NCBI RefSeq assembly: GCF_030409635.1
Contig: NZ_JAUFQF010000002.1
Coordinates: forward strand, 1-64,000
Origin: Vibrio agarivorans
GTDB taxonomy: Bacteria > Pseudomonadota > Gammaproteobacteria > Enterobacterales > Vibrionaceae
Direction: 5' to 3'
DNA: 64,000 nt
The stretch's first letter is position 1. Each line of letters opens with the position of its first letter. The translations under genes were made by a program, and so were the position numbers. Below the pieces are notes generated by a model that did no database searches, was not told the origin of the DNA, and saw only the letters and a program-made list of their open reading frames with translations. Shown here piece by piece: positions 1 to 9,453 of the stretch.

Positions 1-2
1 TT

Positions 3-24
3 AAGGCAGAGAAATCTGCCTTTT
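3..24 (+). terminator. Rho-independent terminator of a gene upstream of the window
   Basis: A perfect 8-bp stem (AAGGCAGA / TCTGCCTT) closes a GAAA tetraloop and runs into TTATT on the plus strand. It probably ends a plus-strand transcript that lies before the window, and so marks chromosomal DNA just left of the island. Confidence 0.75.
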
Positions 25-376
25 ATTGCACAACTAATTATATGGGTATATAGTAATATTGTGACATGTGAGAAGGAAAGCCTAGCTTGTCATCAGTATA
101 AGGCTCAGAGGCGACGATTGTAGAGGACAATCGGGCATCAAAAGCAACTGCCTATCTTGCTAACGGAGCAAGGCGAGGTTGAGCACGGGACAGATTACCA
201 CTCAAAATTAGAAGCTGACGGATGGTCGCGGGTGAGCAATTCAGTGATGAATGGCGTTCTTAAGCGGTATCTTTGTTGTTGGATGTATAGGCAAAGCAAA
301 TAGGAGGGTTGTTCGGACGATCCGAAGTTACTCTTCCAGACCTTCTTCTAAACGTTTATAACAGGAAACCAATGGT
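25..376. other. Left flank of the GMT-like island, no intact gene
   Basis: No convincing start or ORF is seen here. Two short hairpins are present: CGATTGT/ACAATCG at 115-133 and CTTGC/GCAAG at about 155-173. The stretch precedes the damaged 5' end of the gmtY-like gene, so the left island boundary should lie in it. No attachment-site repeat matching the right end could be identified by eye. Confidence 0.4.
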
Positions 377-501
377 GAGGATGGGATTGACCCTCTGTAT
401 TTATATTGGGTGCCAAGTTTCAACCAGTAACGTGAATAAGGCATATTCATCGACTGACGGCATTTACCGACTGTGTTGGCAGAAAAGCAGGTACTGCGTC
501 C
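377..501 (+). pseudogene. Frame-scrambled 5' part of the gmtY-like recombinase gene
   Basis: Protein-like segments lie in different frames ahead of the open ORF. One frame gives DGIDPLYLYWVPS (about 380-418), another gives VNKAYSSTDG (about 430-462), and a third gives LAEKQ (476-490). The last runs directly into GTASMNPLRD of the open frame if one base is restored near 490. There are in-frame stops, for example TAA at 428. This is what the N-terminal DNA-binding part of a tyrosine recombinase would look like after several indels. Decay and sequencing indels cannot be separated from sequence alone. Confidence 0.5.
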
Positions 502-1560
502 ATGAACCCCTTGCGTGATGCTACCCCGCATGAGCAGCGATTGAATTACGCTGCATGGTATCGCAAAAACCAAATGATTTCCTTGGTCATATCGAAGATA
601 AGGACTGTGAACAAAACCATCCGTAAGGCGCGAACCATTAAAGGACGCACGCCGCTCACCAAAACCGAAGATGACGCCATCGCCTTTCCTGAAAAGCATT
701 GGGAAGATTTTTATATAAATGGCATCGGTGGCGCGAGCGACCCACGAGTGGCACTCAGGGACAAGTTAATACTCCTTCTAATGCACGGTGGCGGGTTACG
801 CGAAAGTGAAGCTTTAACGCTTTGGGTGACAGACGTGTTTGAAGATCCCTATGAGCCAGATAGTGCTATCGTTCGAATTTACAACGAAACAGATGGCAAA
901 GCCCCTGATGGTTGGCGAAGTCGTTCTGGTACACCAAACAGAGAAGCATATCTAAAGGAGCAATATGCTCGCATCCCTCGTCAGCGCATGAAAGGCACAG
1001 CTCATCTTGGTTGGAAGAACCGTGTGGTTGACCACAAAGACAACTACATACAGGTTCAATGGTTTCCAACTGACTATGGCAAAGTGTTTATGTCACTTTG
1101 GAAAAACTACCAAAAGTACCGAGCCAGCATCGACTGTCATCACCCTTATGCGTTTATTTCGTTTCATCATAGCGCTATCGGCAACCCTTACACCATCAAC
1201 GCCTTCCATGATAACTACGCCAACGGCTTGAAGCGCATTGGTTTAGAGCCGAGCAAGGCAGAAGGCTTAGATCCACATGGGCATCGACATAATTACGGCA
1301 GACGATTAGAACGTTCAGGATTGAACCCGTTGGTAATTCGACGCTGTATGCACCATAAGTCCCTAGACTCACAAATCCCCTACACAGGCAAAGGCCAGCA
1401 GGAAATCTCTGATGAACTGACCCAAGCGACGTTGCAACTGGCAAACCCTGAATCCAAAGTCAAAGCGCTCGACTGGAAAGCACTCGTTGAGCATGGGTTT
1501 GATGACGTCGACCCGCAGGGCTATTTCACAGGCAAGCATCCTAAATTGAGAGGTAAATAA
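502..1560 (+). CDS. Gamma-Mobile-Trio recombinase GmtY-like, 5' truncated or frameshifted
   Basis: A tyrosine recombinase of 352 aa as it stands. The catalytic domain shows an Arg in GLRESEAL, the HGHRHNYGRRL segment supplying His/Arg, HHKS, and a Tyr in IPYTGKG. It is the first of three consecutive genes in GmtY-GmtZ-GmtX order, the marker trio of GMT islands, and overlaps the next start by one base. The start at 502 is simply the first ATG of the open frame; homologous-looking sequence continues upstream in other frames. Residues about 25-36 also look out of frame: the alternative frame at 573-605 reads NDFLGHIEDKD, more like a recombinase than the frame used. It is probably non-functional or affected by sequencing indels. 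Family naming is from memory of the trio, not a search. Confidence 0.7.
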   Translation: MNPLRDATPHEQRLNYAAWYRKNQMISLVISKIRTVNKTIRKARTIKGRTPLTKTEDDAIAFPEKHWEDFYINGIGGASDPRVALRDKLILLLMHGGGLRESEALTLWVTDVFEDPYEPDSAIVRIYNETDGKAPDGWRSRSGTPNREAYLKEQYARIPRQRMKGTAHLGWKNRVVDHKDNYIQVQWFPTDYGKVFMSLWKNYQKYRASIDCHHPYAFISFHHSAIGNPYTINAFHDNYANGLKRIGLEPSKAEGLDPHGHRHNYGRRLERSGLNPLVIRRCMHHKSLDSQIPYTGKGQQEISDELTQATLQLANPESKVKALDWKALVEHGFDDVDPQGYFTGKHPKLRGK

Positions 1561-2834
1561 TGGCGAGAAAAAATGACGGACGTTCATCGGATTCATCCTT
1601 CTCTTGGATGCTCACCACACTTGGTGCTGAGTGGCAACAATGGCAGGAGTTGGCAGCCGAGTGGATGGCCGCACAAACCACATCGATTGACACTAAACAA
1701 TTTGCTTTGGCTCGCTTCTTCGAATCCTATATTAGAGAGCGCGCAAGCTATGCGATAGGCGACATATCATTATTTTTTAAGGGACACCGAGGACACCAAT
1801 GTTCTAGTGAAGAGCTGGAGACGTTGTTAAGAGAAACACAAAACTCTCCTAAAGTAATCCAATCAGGAGTAAACATCTCCTGTGACTTTATTGACTTTGT
1901 TGTCCAAAAGGTGTTTTCTGAAGAGGATGACAATGGCGAGTTAGTGTCATTGGTTGAAAACCCGCTGAGCAAAATCAAACGACAGGAATCACTAACAGAA
2001 ACTGTACGTACCCCCCTGCCGTATCGCTACATTCATAATTTGCGCCAAATCCTCTGTCCGCTACCTGATAAAGACGAACTCACCGTCATTGAACAAAACC
2101 TCAAGCAAGGTGAAACCCTGCTTCCCACTTATCACTATCGTAATTTCAAACACTGGACATGGGCGCAACAGCAGACAGGTCAACGTCTATCAGGTAATGA
2201 TGGCGATTGGTTTGAAGTTGAACCAGAACTGATTGATAAAACCGACCCCGACTGTGTATGGCGTACTATAAAAACAACTCGCAAAGGCAATAAAATCATC
2301 CTTCACCAAATCTGGTCACCCGTCAAAGCGATGGTGGTTTTCATGAAGCTCCATCTGCCACTGCGTACCTATCAGGTGCGGATGCTAGATAGCGGTGAAG
2401 CCGATACGTGGCGCTACGAAAACGCTCAATGGGTACTTAACACTAAAAATGACTTTGCACTTGGCAGTGAAAAGCGCCCATTTAGTAAAGGCATATTCCG
2501 CCGAATTCACGACACCATGACAGGGCTGTATTCAACAGGCTTGTATATCAATACCAATAAGACCGCCGACCAAAACAAGGACGAACTAGAGCGTGGTTAC
2601 ATCATTCCGTGGCAAAATAATGAAGTATTGTACTGGATAGAGAAATTACGCAATTGGCAAGAAAAGTACAACCCAATTGATAAACCAACCGACTGCACCA
2701 CATTACTTACCAAGCACACTGATAAGAAAAAATCGAAAGCACAACTGGAAAGTATGGGGAAATTTCATTTCTATTTAGAGAGGCCTCGGCAAGGGGGGAT
2801 GATAGAACTAAACCCATTAGGGACGATGCGCTAG
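1560..2834 (+). pseudogene. Gamma-Mobile-Trio integrase GmtZ-like, N-terminal part before a frameshift
   Basis: The first 424 codons of what should be one long integrase of roughly 880 aa. It starts with the overlapping TAATG at the end of the gmtY-like gene. Reading stays plausible up to about 2774, after which this frame gives a short low-quality tail and stops at 2834. The next frame is open from before 2774 and continues smoothly with FREASARGDDRTKPIRDD. One T missing from the T-run at 2774-2776 would explain the break. The segment holds the N-terminal and core-binding part; the catalytic C-terminus is in the next entry. GmtZ (VPA1269-like) assignment rests on position, length and the downstream catalytic motifs. 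Confidence 0.65.
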
Positions 2835-4216
2835 ACTCTTTCTGGTATCAACTCCTCTTCGCTCTAGAAAATCAATTGGCTGAACATGGTGATAGTCTCG
2901 ATGGCGGGGGAAGATTGAGGTTAGTTTCCGAGTATCCAGAGGATATACCTAAGTCGCGACGTTACAAAACTAGCTTTCCATTGCACAGCTTGCGAGTCTC
3001 ACTCATCACTGCCTATACGATGGACACCCAACTGCCATTACCTGTAATCTCTAAACTATTAGCAGGGCATACGCGTCTATTGATGACCATCTACTACAAC
3101 AAGATTACCCCATCAGTAATGGCTGAAAAAATGGATGAAGCGCATGGAGAGCTAGACGCAAAATCCAAACAATCGGTGCGCAACTTCCTTAAAGATGCCT
3201 CATTGGAGCAAATTCAATGCAAGATGGTGTATCACAACGATGACAGCATTCAGGCGGCACTGGTTAATCGTAATCCGGTTGGCTGGGAAGAACGCTCGTG
3301 CGGTATGTGTCTGGTAGGCGGTAACACCGTGAAATCGGATGAAGTCAGTACCCTTGGTGGTTGCTGGAACGGTGGTAAGTTGATTAATGATGTAAAAGCT
3401 GCTACCCACCGCATTTACGGCAGTGTGCCTCACGGCCCTGAAAACTGTATTCGCTGCCGCTGGTTTATTACCGAAGCTCGATACCTGCCTGCGCTCAATG
3501 CCCACTTCAACCAACTGAGCTACAAAGCACATCAGGCTGCGAACCTATCTGTGGAAATTGAAGGTGAGCTGGAAGCCCTAAAAGACGAGCAGTTCTTTTG
3601 TGAAGAGCAAGGCAAACCGTTTACCAAGCACTATGAGCTGCAAGCCCTACAGCGCCGCTATGAAAAGCAGCAAGTTGAAGCCGATGAATACGCCAAAGAC
3701 TGGATTGCGTGCTTTGAACTTATTCAGAAAATCATTCGTGTTGAAGAGACCAGAAATGAAGATGACAGCAAAGATAAACTGATTGCGGTTGGCTATGAGC
3801 AAGATGTCAGCCATGCCTTAAAGTTTATCGAAACCGACTCTGAGTTACTGCATCTATCACTGCTTTGTGATGATGCAGAATTCTTTCCTGATTTACAGGA
3901 CGAACTGCGTAAAACCCCTGCTATTCAAAAGCGCTCGATGCAACTCAGTCGTGTGCTAATGAAAAAAGGCTTCGAGCCGATTTTCATGGAAATGGACGAC
4001 AAACAACAACTCATAGCCGCCAATGCCATGCTGCGCCAAATGGCGAAAATTGCTGACCCTGACGATAAGCTCGAAGGCTACCGCAAGGTGGCGAACCACA
4101 TCGAAGCGGAAGAATACCTGACCGATAACAAGCTGCTCTCTCAGGGTATTCATGCACTGACTAATAAAGCCATTAATCTAGATGGCATAGCACTACCGAA
4201 CTTATTGGAGGACTAA
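2774..4216 (+). pseudogene. Gamma-Mobile-Trio integrase GmtZ-like, C-terminal part after the frameshift
   Basis: The catalytic half of the split integrase. It carries a tyrosine-recombinase signature: HSLR in FPLHSLRVSLIT, then LAGHTRLLMTIYYNK, giving the GH box and candidate nucleophile Tyr. After this comes a long helical region with several cysteines (CGMCLVGG, CWNGGK, CIRCRW) that could bind metal. Called alone, the ORF would need a TTG at 2876, but the same frame is open and protein-like back to about 2774, so it is better read as the rest of gmtZ. It overlaps the next gene by one base (TAATG at 4214-4218). Confidence 0.65.
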
Positions 4217-4893
4217 TGGAACTCGATATTGATGTTATTTTGGCTGACTTAAAAGAAGGCAAAGTGCCTCGCACGCAGCAAAACCTCGATAAGCTCAATG
4301 ACACGCTGAAAGCCTATGCAGAATCAGGTCAGCGTGATTTCTCCATCACGCAAATTGGTCGGGTGTCTGCTGAAAATGGCGGATTGGCGTATGAAGCTTT
4401 GCGTGCTACCCGTAATAAGCACTACCGAACACTCATCGAAGCGTGGGCGGCAAAGTGCAATACCAGTACCAAAAAGCCGCTATCCAACACCTCACGGTCT
4501 AAATCCATCCCTGCGGATAATAAGCTGTTAGAGCGCATCCCAGACCCTGCGGTACGCGCCTTGTTTGGTCAAATCATTGCCGAGCGTAACCGCTACCGCA
4601 AAGAGGTCAATTTGCTCAAGCAACACGCCAATATCACTATCGACAAGCGCCCTGTGCGCCAGTTTGATACCACCGCAGAGCCAAGCGTCGAAGTGCTGCC
4701 ATCCCTATCAGGCGTACTCACCGAATCAGAGAAAAAAGCCTTAGCGTATGTCATTTCTGATGAATGCATGGAAAAGAACGACTGGCAAACTACTCAGGCG
4801 GGTCAAGTAAAAGACATGGAATACAACAGCGAAGTATTCCCTAGAGGCTTTGTCACAGGGCTTCGCAAGCTATTGGGTGAGGTAGATGACTAA
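4216..4893 (+). CDS. Gamma-Mobile-Trio protein GmtX-like
   Basis: A 225-aa protein with no recognised catalytic motif. It is rich in Lys/Arg/Glu, with a helical or coiled-coil centre around LFGQIIAERNRYRKEVNLLKQ (about residues 116-136). It is third in the trio, overlapping both the integrase upstream and the next gene by one base each, so the genes are translationally coupled. By position it corresponds to GmtX, whose role in GMT-island mobility is not biochemically defined. The name depends on gene order rather than motif recognition. Confidence 0.55.
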   Translation: MELDIDVILADLKEGKVPRTQQNLDKLNDTLKAYAESGQRDFSITQIGRVSAENGGLAYEALRATRNKHYRTLIEAWAAKCNTSTKKPLSNTSRSKSIPADNKLLERIPDPAVRALFGQIIAERNRYRKEVNLLKQHANITIDKRPVRQFDTTAEPSVEVLPSLSGVLTESEKKALAYVISDECMEKNDWQTTQAGQVKDMEYNSEVFPRGFVTGLRKLLGEVDD

Positions 4894-5330
4894 TGGCAAG
4901 TGGGCAGCAAAAAGCACAGCAAAACCTTGAGGCATTTGAGGTCTGGAAAGCCACACAGACGGACGATGACTTTAAACAAATCGTGTTCAGAGGTCAGCTT
5001 AACCGTATTGAAGTGGCAAAGGGTATTGGTTGTGGCAAATCGGCGTTAAACCAAAATCCTGCCCTCAAGAAAGCACTCAAAGCCTTAGAAGATGAGCTGC
5101 GCAGTAAAGGTGTCCTGCCACCGTTGACCGCCGCTGCCAAGAAGAATGAGGGCAAACCTCAAGCCTACGACAACACAGCAAATCGAAAGCTGCTCGATTC
5201 AAAGCGGGTGTCATCATTAGAGGCTGAAAACATCGAGTTGAAAGCCAAGGTCAAGGAGCTTGAAAAGCGACTTGAGCGCTTTGGTGAGCTATCTGAAACC
5301 TTATCCGAAATGGGGTTGATGCCACGATGA
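4893..5330 (+). CDS. Small coiled-coil protein of the GMT operon
   Basis: A 145-aa hypothetical protein that overlaps gmtX (TAATG) and the helicase gene (ATGA at 5327-5330). The N-terminal half has a possible DNA-binding helix pair (NRIEVAKGIGCGKSALNQNPAL, about residues 34-56), resembling a resolvase- or KorB-like HTH. The C-terminus is a coiled coil (SLEAENIELKAKVKELEKRL). Coupling on both sides says it works with the mobility genes or the helicase. I do not recognise a named family. It could be a DNA-binding accessory factor, or may itself correspond to GmtX if the trio is assigned differently. Confidence 0.6.
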   Translation: MASGQQKAQQNLEAFEVWKATQTDDDFKQIVFRGQLNRIEVAKGIGCGKSALNQNPALKKALKALEDELRSKGVLPPLTAAAKKNEGKPQAYDNTANRKLLDSKRVSSLEAENIELKAKVKELEKRLERFGELSETLSEMGLMPR

Positions 5331-7495
5331 ATACCGCTTTGCATGAAGACCAAATGCGTGTCACCAGTATCCCTTATCACTCGACCAAGATGGTGATATT
5401 CAGCGGTGTACCGCTGGCGAAAGACTCTTACAAAACCAATAGTGGGAAGTATTACGTCACCATCAAAGCCGACCCCGATAGCATCCCTGTACTTCCAACG
5501 CTGGGTCAGCATTGGTCAGTCAGAGGTGCTCGACAGATAGAAAATATGGAGATGGGTGATTATGTAATGCAGCAGCACACGTATGAATCACCCAAGCATA
5601 TTGAATGCACTTTACCCGAAACAGGTGAGCAACTGATACGATTTATCGCCAGAGAAAGTGACTTCAAGGGTATTGGCGAAAGCAAAGCTAGAGCGCTCTG
5701 GCAGCTCTTGGGTAAAGACTTCCATGCCACACTGAGAAATGACACCCCAGAGTCCAGAAAGCGTCTGACATCGATTTTGAGTGAAGATTCAGTGGAAGCG
5801 CTCTTTAAGGGGTACGCCAAATATAAAAATCTGGCTCATTGCAACTGGATGAGCGAGTACAACATCCCTGCCAGTGTGCAGCAACGACTACTCAAGCATC
5901 ACGGTGAAGCCTCCATCGATGTTATCAAGGATAATCCTTATGCTTTAATGGGCTTTGGTCTTTCGTTCAGTGCCATTGAAGACATTATCAAGTTAACGGA
6001 TTTTAAGAGCGATGTTGCGAAGGATGACCCAAGAAGGCTCAGCGCTGCTCTGGAAATGGCGATTCGCAAGGAGATTGAAAAAGGTCACACCTATACCACT
6101 CATGCCAATGTGCGCCCTTACCTCAACAAGCTATTAAGAGACAAAACACTGGTCACTCAGGCGTTCAAATCAGGTCATGATAAAGCTCAGTATGTTTTAA
6201 ATCCCGACACAGGAGCCTACCATCCAACAGCGCAACTTCTGATGGAAAGTGTTGTTGCCAAGCGCTTAAAAACACTGATTAAGCGAAATAACTTGTTTGA
6301 TGAAAACGCCAATGCTGCGTATTGCTCTGCGGCTGCGGAGCTTCCCTACGAATTAACCCCTAAACAAATCGAAGCCGTCACAACGTGTCTGGATAATTCG
6401 GTAAGCTGCATTACGGGTGGTGCAGGAACAGGCAAAACAACGGTACTCAGGACGGCTCTCAGGACATATCATCAACTTGGATTTGAAATACACGCCGTTG
6501 CGCTCAGCGGTCGTGCTGCAATGAGACTTCATGAGTCCATCGGTTTTGTTACCTCAACCATTGCCAAATTGCTGCGTGAAGAACCTATTGAACCCAGTGT
6601 CGAGAAAACAAATCATCTATTAGTGATTGATGAAGCGAGCATGATTGACCTGCCAACTATGTATCGCCTAGTAAATCACATTCACCCCTCTGTACGATTG
6701 ATATTCAGTGGCGACCCTGACCAACTCCCACCAATAGGTTGTGGCAAGGTATTGGAAGACATCGTTGAAGCAAAAACGGTGGCGAATACGATGCTGGATA
6801 TCGTCAAACGGCAAGAAGGTTCAACGGGTATCCCCGAATACTCAAAACTCATCAATCAAGGAGTGATGCCTGAACAATTAAGCTCAGGTGCAATACACTT
6901 TCACGAAACCAGTAAAACAGACATTGCCAAAGTCTGTTGCGAGCTTTATCAAGAGTTCCCTGATAGCAGTCGTGTCATGGCTCCAACCAAGGCACTCGTA
7001 TCAGAAATCAATAAGCTCACCCAGCAAGCCGTTAACCCAGATAGCGCCAGCCTTGAGTTCGAAATCAATGGTAACAAGTTCTTTCTGCCACTTAGCCTCA
7101 ATGATGCGGTGTTATTCACGCAGAATCATTACGATAAAGGCATTCAGAACGGCTCACTTGGCACACTAACCAGTACCAAACCTTCTGGTGACAGTTATGG
7201 TGAAGTGACGCTAGATACAGGTGAAAAGGTCGAGATAACACAATCCGTTCTCGACTGCATGGAGTTGGGTTACGCAATCACTCTACATAAAGCTCAAGGA
7301 TCACAGTTTCCACGCATCATCATCGCTCTGCAAAACGGAAGAATAGTGGATAGAGCATGGTTCTATACGGCAATCACTAGAGCGGAAAGTGAAATCCATA
7401 TCGTTGGTAGTAGTGATGACATGAAGCAGATCACCAAGGCACCTAGTCACTCTCATAAGCGGAATAGCTACCTGAAAGAACTATTACAATGCTGA
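5327..7495 (+). CDS. RecD/TraA-like ATP-dependent DNA helicase
   Basis: A 722-aa superfamily 1 helicase. The N-terminal third contains helix-hairpin-helix-like sequence (GIGESKARALWQLLGKD), as in RecD2-type enzymes. The motor shows Walker A GGAGTGKTT near residue 365, Walker B LLVIDEAS near 430, the motif GDPDQLPPIG, and the C-terminal signature ITLHKAQGSQF near 650. It overlaps the preceding gene by four bases, so it belongs to the island operon and not to the chromosomal RecBCD system. Likely role: unwinding or processing DNA ends during island transfer, or a defence-associated helicase. No frameshift is seen, unlike the recombinase genes upstream. Confidence 0.85.
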   Translation: MNTALHEDQMRVTSIPYHSTKMVIFSGVPLAKDSYKTNSGKYYVTIKADPDSIPVLPTLGQHWSVRGARQIENMEMGDYVMQQHTYESPKHIECTLPETGEQLIRFIARESDFKGIGESKARALWQLLGKDFHATLRNDTPESRKRLTSILSEDSVEALFKGYAKYKNLAHCNWMSEYNIPASVQQRLLKHHGEASIDVIKDNPYALMGFGLSFSAIEDIIKLTDFKSDVAKDDPRRLSAALEMAIRKEIEKGHTYTTHANVRPYLNKLLRDKTLVTQAFKSGHDKAQYVLNPDTGAYHPTAQLLMESVVAKRLKTLIKRNNLFDENANAAYCSAAAELPYELTPKQIEAVTTCLDNSVSCITGGAGTGKTTVLRTALRTYHQLGFEIHAVALSGRAAMRLHESIGFVTSTIAKLLREEPIEPSVEKTNHLLVIDEASMIDLPTMYRLVNHIHPSVRLIFSGDPDQLPPIGCGKVLEDIVEAKTVANTMLDIVKRQEGSTGIPEYSKLINQGVMPEQLSSGAIHFHETSKTDIAKVCCELYQEFPDSSRVMAPTKALVSEINKLTQQAVNPDSASLEFEINGNKFFLPLSLNDAVLFTQNHYDKGIQNGSLGTLTSTKPSGDSYGEVTLDTGEKVEITQSVLDCMELGYAITLHKAQGSQFPRIIIALQNGRIVDRAWFYTAITRAESEIHIVGSSDDMKQITKAPSHSHKRNSYLKELLQC

Positions 7496-7577
7496 AGTTT
7501 TATTGTGCAGACTTGCGTTTACTGCAATTCTGGTCTTGTACATAATGGCTTAATATTTAGGGGAACTAAAGTTATCA

Positions 7578-8231
7578 ATGGAAAAATTAGACGGATTGAG
7601 CAAGTACAAGTTTGAGAAAATAGCGGTAGAGTCTTTACACAATGCTCTCAGACTCTTAAATGACTCAATATTACTATTCGAACATGGTTCATATCCATCC
7701 AGTTTTCAGTTAGCGGTACTTTCACTGGAAGAGTTTTCAAAAGCTAGTTGGGTTGAACACTATTATTACACAGCACTAACGAATGAAGGGTTCATGCCTG
7801 AAGACATTGAACAACAGTGGTTAAAGTTACTTTTCAATCACCCCAAAAAGCAAACTCATTTTATAAGTCGTGATTTATTTGAGTTTTCACCGAAGTTTGT
7901 AAAGAAGATTGAAGAGAAAGAGATTGAAGTAAAGAAGCAAAAGGCAACTTACGTTGGCTTAAGCAGGATTAAAGGTAAAGTCGATGTTGATAGCAGAGTG
8001 TCTATACCTATAAAAGTGACCTCTGAGAATGATGCAAAGCAATTTATTTCACTTATGGTTGGTGAGTTTAGGGATATAAATGAGAAAATTGCTCTAAATG
8101 ACATGTATTGGGATATTCCTGATATGGATTTGATAACGCAAGGCCCCTTGTTCGATAGAGTTTTGGCATGGCCGTTTGAGAGTGGCTTGAAGGGTAAGCG
8201 TTGGTATGAGGAGTGGAAGAAGAAATTGTGA
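7578..8231 (+). CDS. AbiV-family abortive infection protein
   Basis: A 217-aa protein whose N-terminus matches the AbiV pattern: a helical start (KIAVESLHNALRLLNDSILLF), then ALNDA-like core and LAVLSLEEFSKASW, the family's conserved E-x-x-K-A stretch. AbiV of Lactococcus blocks phage development by interfering with late translation; other members are found in defence islands. Here it is the cargo of the GMT-like island. It is preceded by an 80-bp gap after the helicase, so it probably has its own promoter. Base composition is more A/T-rich than the mobility genes, consistent with separate origin. The stop overlaps a GTG start of the next gene. Confidence 0.75.
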   Translation: MEKLDGLSKYKFEKIAVESLHNALRLLNDSILLFEHGSYPSSFQLAVLSLEEFSKASWVEHYYYTALTNEGFMPEDIEQQWLKLLFNHPKKQTHFISRDLFEFSPKFVKKIEEKEIEVKKQKATYVGLSRIKGKVDVDSRVSIPIKVTSENDAKQFISLMVGEFRDINEKIALNDMYWDIPDMDLITQGPLFDRVLAWPFESGLKGKRWYEEWKKKL

Positions 8232-8758
8232 TTGAGTCTCGTTACTGGAAGGAAGACTTAGCTGCTTATGCCAGAAGGTTTAAACCCGTTTCTAAACCGC
8301 TAAGATATACCGAGAAGCGGCAAGTCAACTTCGAAAAAGATGTAATTATATCGTTATTTATGGTTCGAAAGCTTACTGAAGCAAATAAGCTTTCCTCGCG
8401 CACAACGAGTAAACAATTTAATGTCTACGGTTCTAAATGTATCAAACCTGTCAATAGCTTGAACTTCTGGGACATTGATGAACTGTATGACCTATCTAAA
8501 GAAGATAAGCTTACAAAGACAGTCCAGTTTATTGCAAACCAATTAGTACATGGCAGTGCTTTGTATGCCTACAGAGATAAAGATCGCAACTGGGGAGGCG
8601 TCTATACTTGCTCTGATTTTGAGCGCCATAAATATGTATATAAAATCCCAGTTACTACCATTATCGAAATACTTGAAATTGCATCTGAAGATTACCCTAC
8701 TGAGATTCATTATGATTACAACGAGGGGAAAGGTGACTATTCAGTCACCACAGATTAA
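8228..8758 (+). CDS. Unknown partner protein of AbiV
   Basis: About 176 aa from a GTG at 8228, which overlaps the abiV stop in a GTGA and has GGAAG upstream; an in-frame GTG at 8213 is also possible. No known domain is recognised. The protein is mixed alpha/beta, with a conserved-looking centre (FIANQLVHGSALYAYRDKDRNWGG) and acidic C-terminus. Tight coupling to abiV suggests a two-gene system, with this product either a second effector, a sensor or an antidote. The island ends shortly downstream. Confidence 0.65.
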   Translation: MIESRYWKEDLAAYARRFKPVSKPLRYTEKRQVNFEKDVIISLFMVRKLTEANKLSSRTTSKQFNVYGSKCIKPVNSLNFWDIDELYDLSKEDKLTKTVQFIANQLVHGSALYAYRDKDRNWGGVYTCSDFERHKYVYKIPVTTIIEILEIASEDYPTEIHYDYNEGKGDYSVTTD

Positions 8759-8808
8759 TAGAAAGTGTGAAATGTTATCGGCTCTTTAATCCTTGAGGGA
8801 TTGAAGTG

Positions 8809-8837
8809 CGTACACACTATTATACATAGTGTGTACG
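8809..8837. repeat. Perfect 12-bp inverted repeat (hairpin) at the island's right edge
   Basis: CGTACACACTAT pairs with ATAGTGTGTACG around a 5-base TATAC loop. It lies between the abiV partner and the convergent truncated lipoprotein ORF, whose stop codon falls inside it. No strong T-run follows in either direction, so it may be a weak bidirectional terminator or a terminal structure of the island. Confidence 0.6.
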
Positions 8838-9407
8838 TTTGTCACCTATGGGAAGAGCATTGTCAGTAATGGTCTTCCACTCACTCACTCGCAAATAGAC
8901 ACGATTTTTACTGTATACTCCGGGGGGCTCGAGGTTTTCCGCTATCCGCTCTGCATATCGTTGACGTATTTCCTCCTCATTCAGATCTTGGTATTTGTCT
9001 TGGTATTTACCATGGCGAACACGAAGATTCTTCATAAACTGATTGACTTGTTCATCGTTCAATTGAGACGCAAGACTAAGAATTTTCGGCTCAATTTCTG
9101 AAAGTAAGCGCTCACCATGTTGCTGAAACTGGCGCTTCTGACTAGCGAGGTCTTGGGAAGAGAAAGTAGCTAAATTTAAGGAGATAAGTTGATCAAGATG
9201 TTCAATATAATGAGGGAGCTCATGCCTGCGGTGCCACTCACTGAGAAGAGCCACTTTGTTTGACAGCCACTCCTCTTGACCGCGTTCAAGTTCTACATAG
9301 TCGTCCAGATACTCAATAACGAGCCAATCGACATTGTTGTATAAAAAGCGAATGCCGCAGCCACTTAAGAAGACGCATAGTAGAATCAATCCTAACCATT
9401 TACGCAT
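8820..9407 (-). pseudogene. DUF6279 lipoprotein, 3' end replaced by the island
   Basis: The first 150 or so residues are a typical DUF6279 outer lipoprotein: lipobox LSGC after a short signal, then FLYNNVDWLVIEYLDDYVELERGQ and a helical domain. After ERIAENLE (codons around 8930-8935) the similarity stops, and the remaining 35 residues, including the stop, come from island DNA. Family members as I recall are near 280-290 aa, so the last third is missing. This fits an insertion of the GMT-like island into the gene, with the lost 3' part not seen at the left end. The protein may still be made as a truncated product. Confidence 0.6.
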
Positions 9408-9453
9408 GTTGCCCCCTCCTCGGTGGCTCCTTAGTCTTTGCTTGTCACTTGAC

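Noticed and set aside
2793..2798. G6 run as a programmed -1 frameshift site in gmtZ
   Set aside because: The protein-like downstream frame already begins about 20 bases before the run, so the shift must lie at about 2774.
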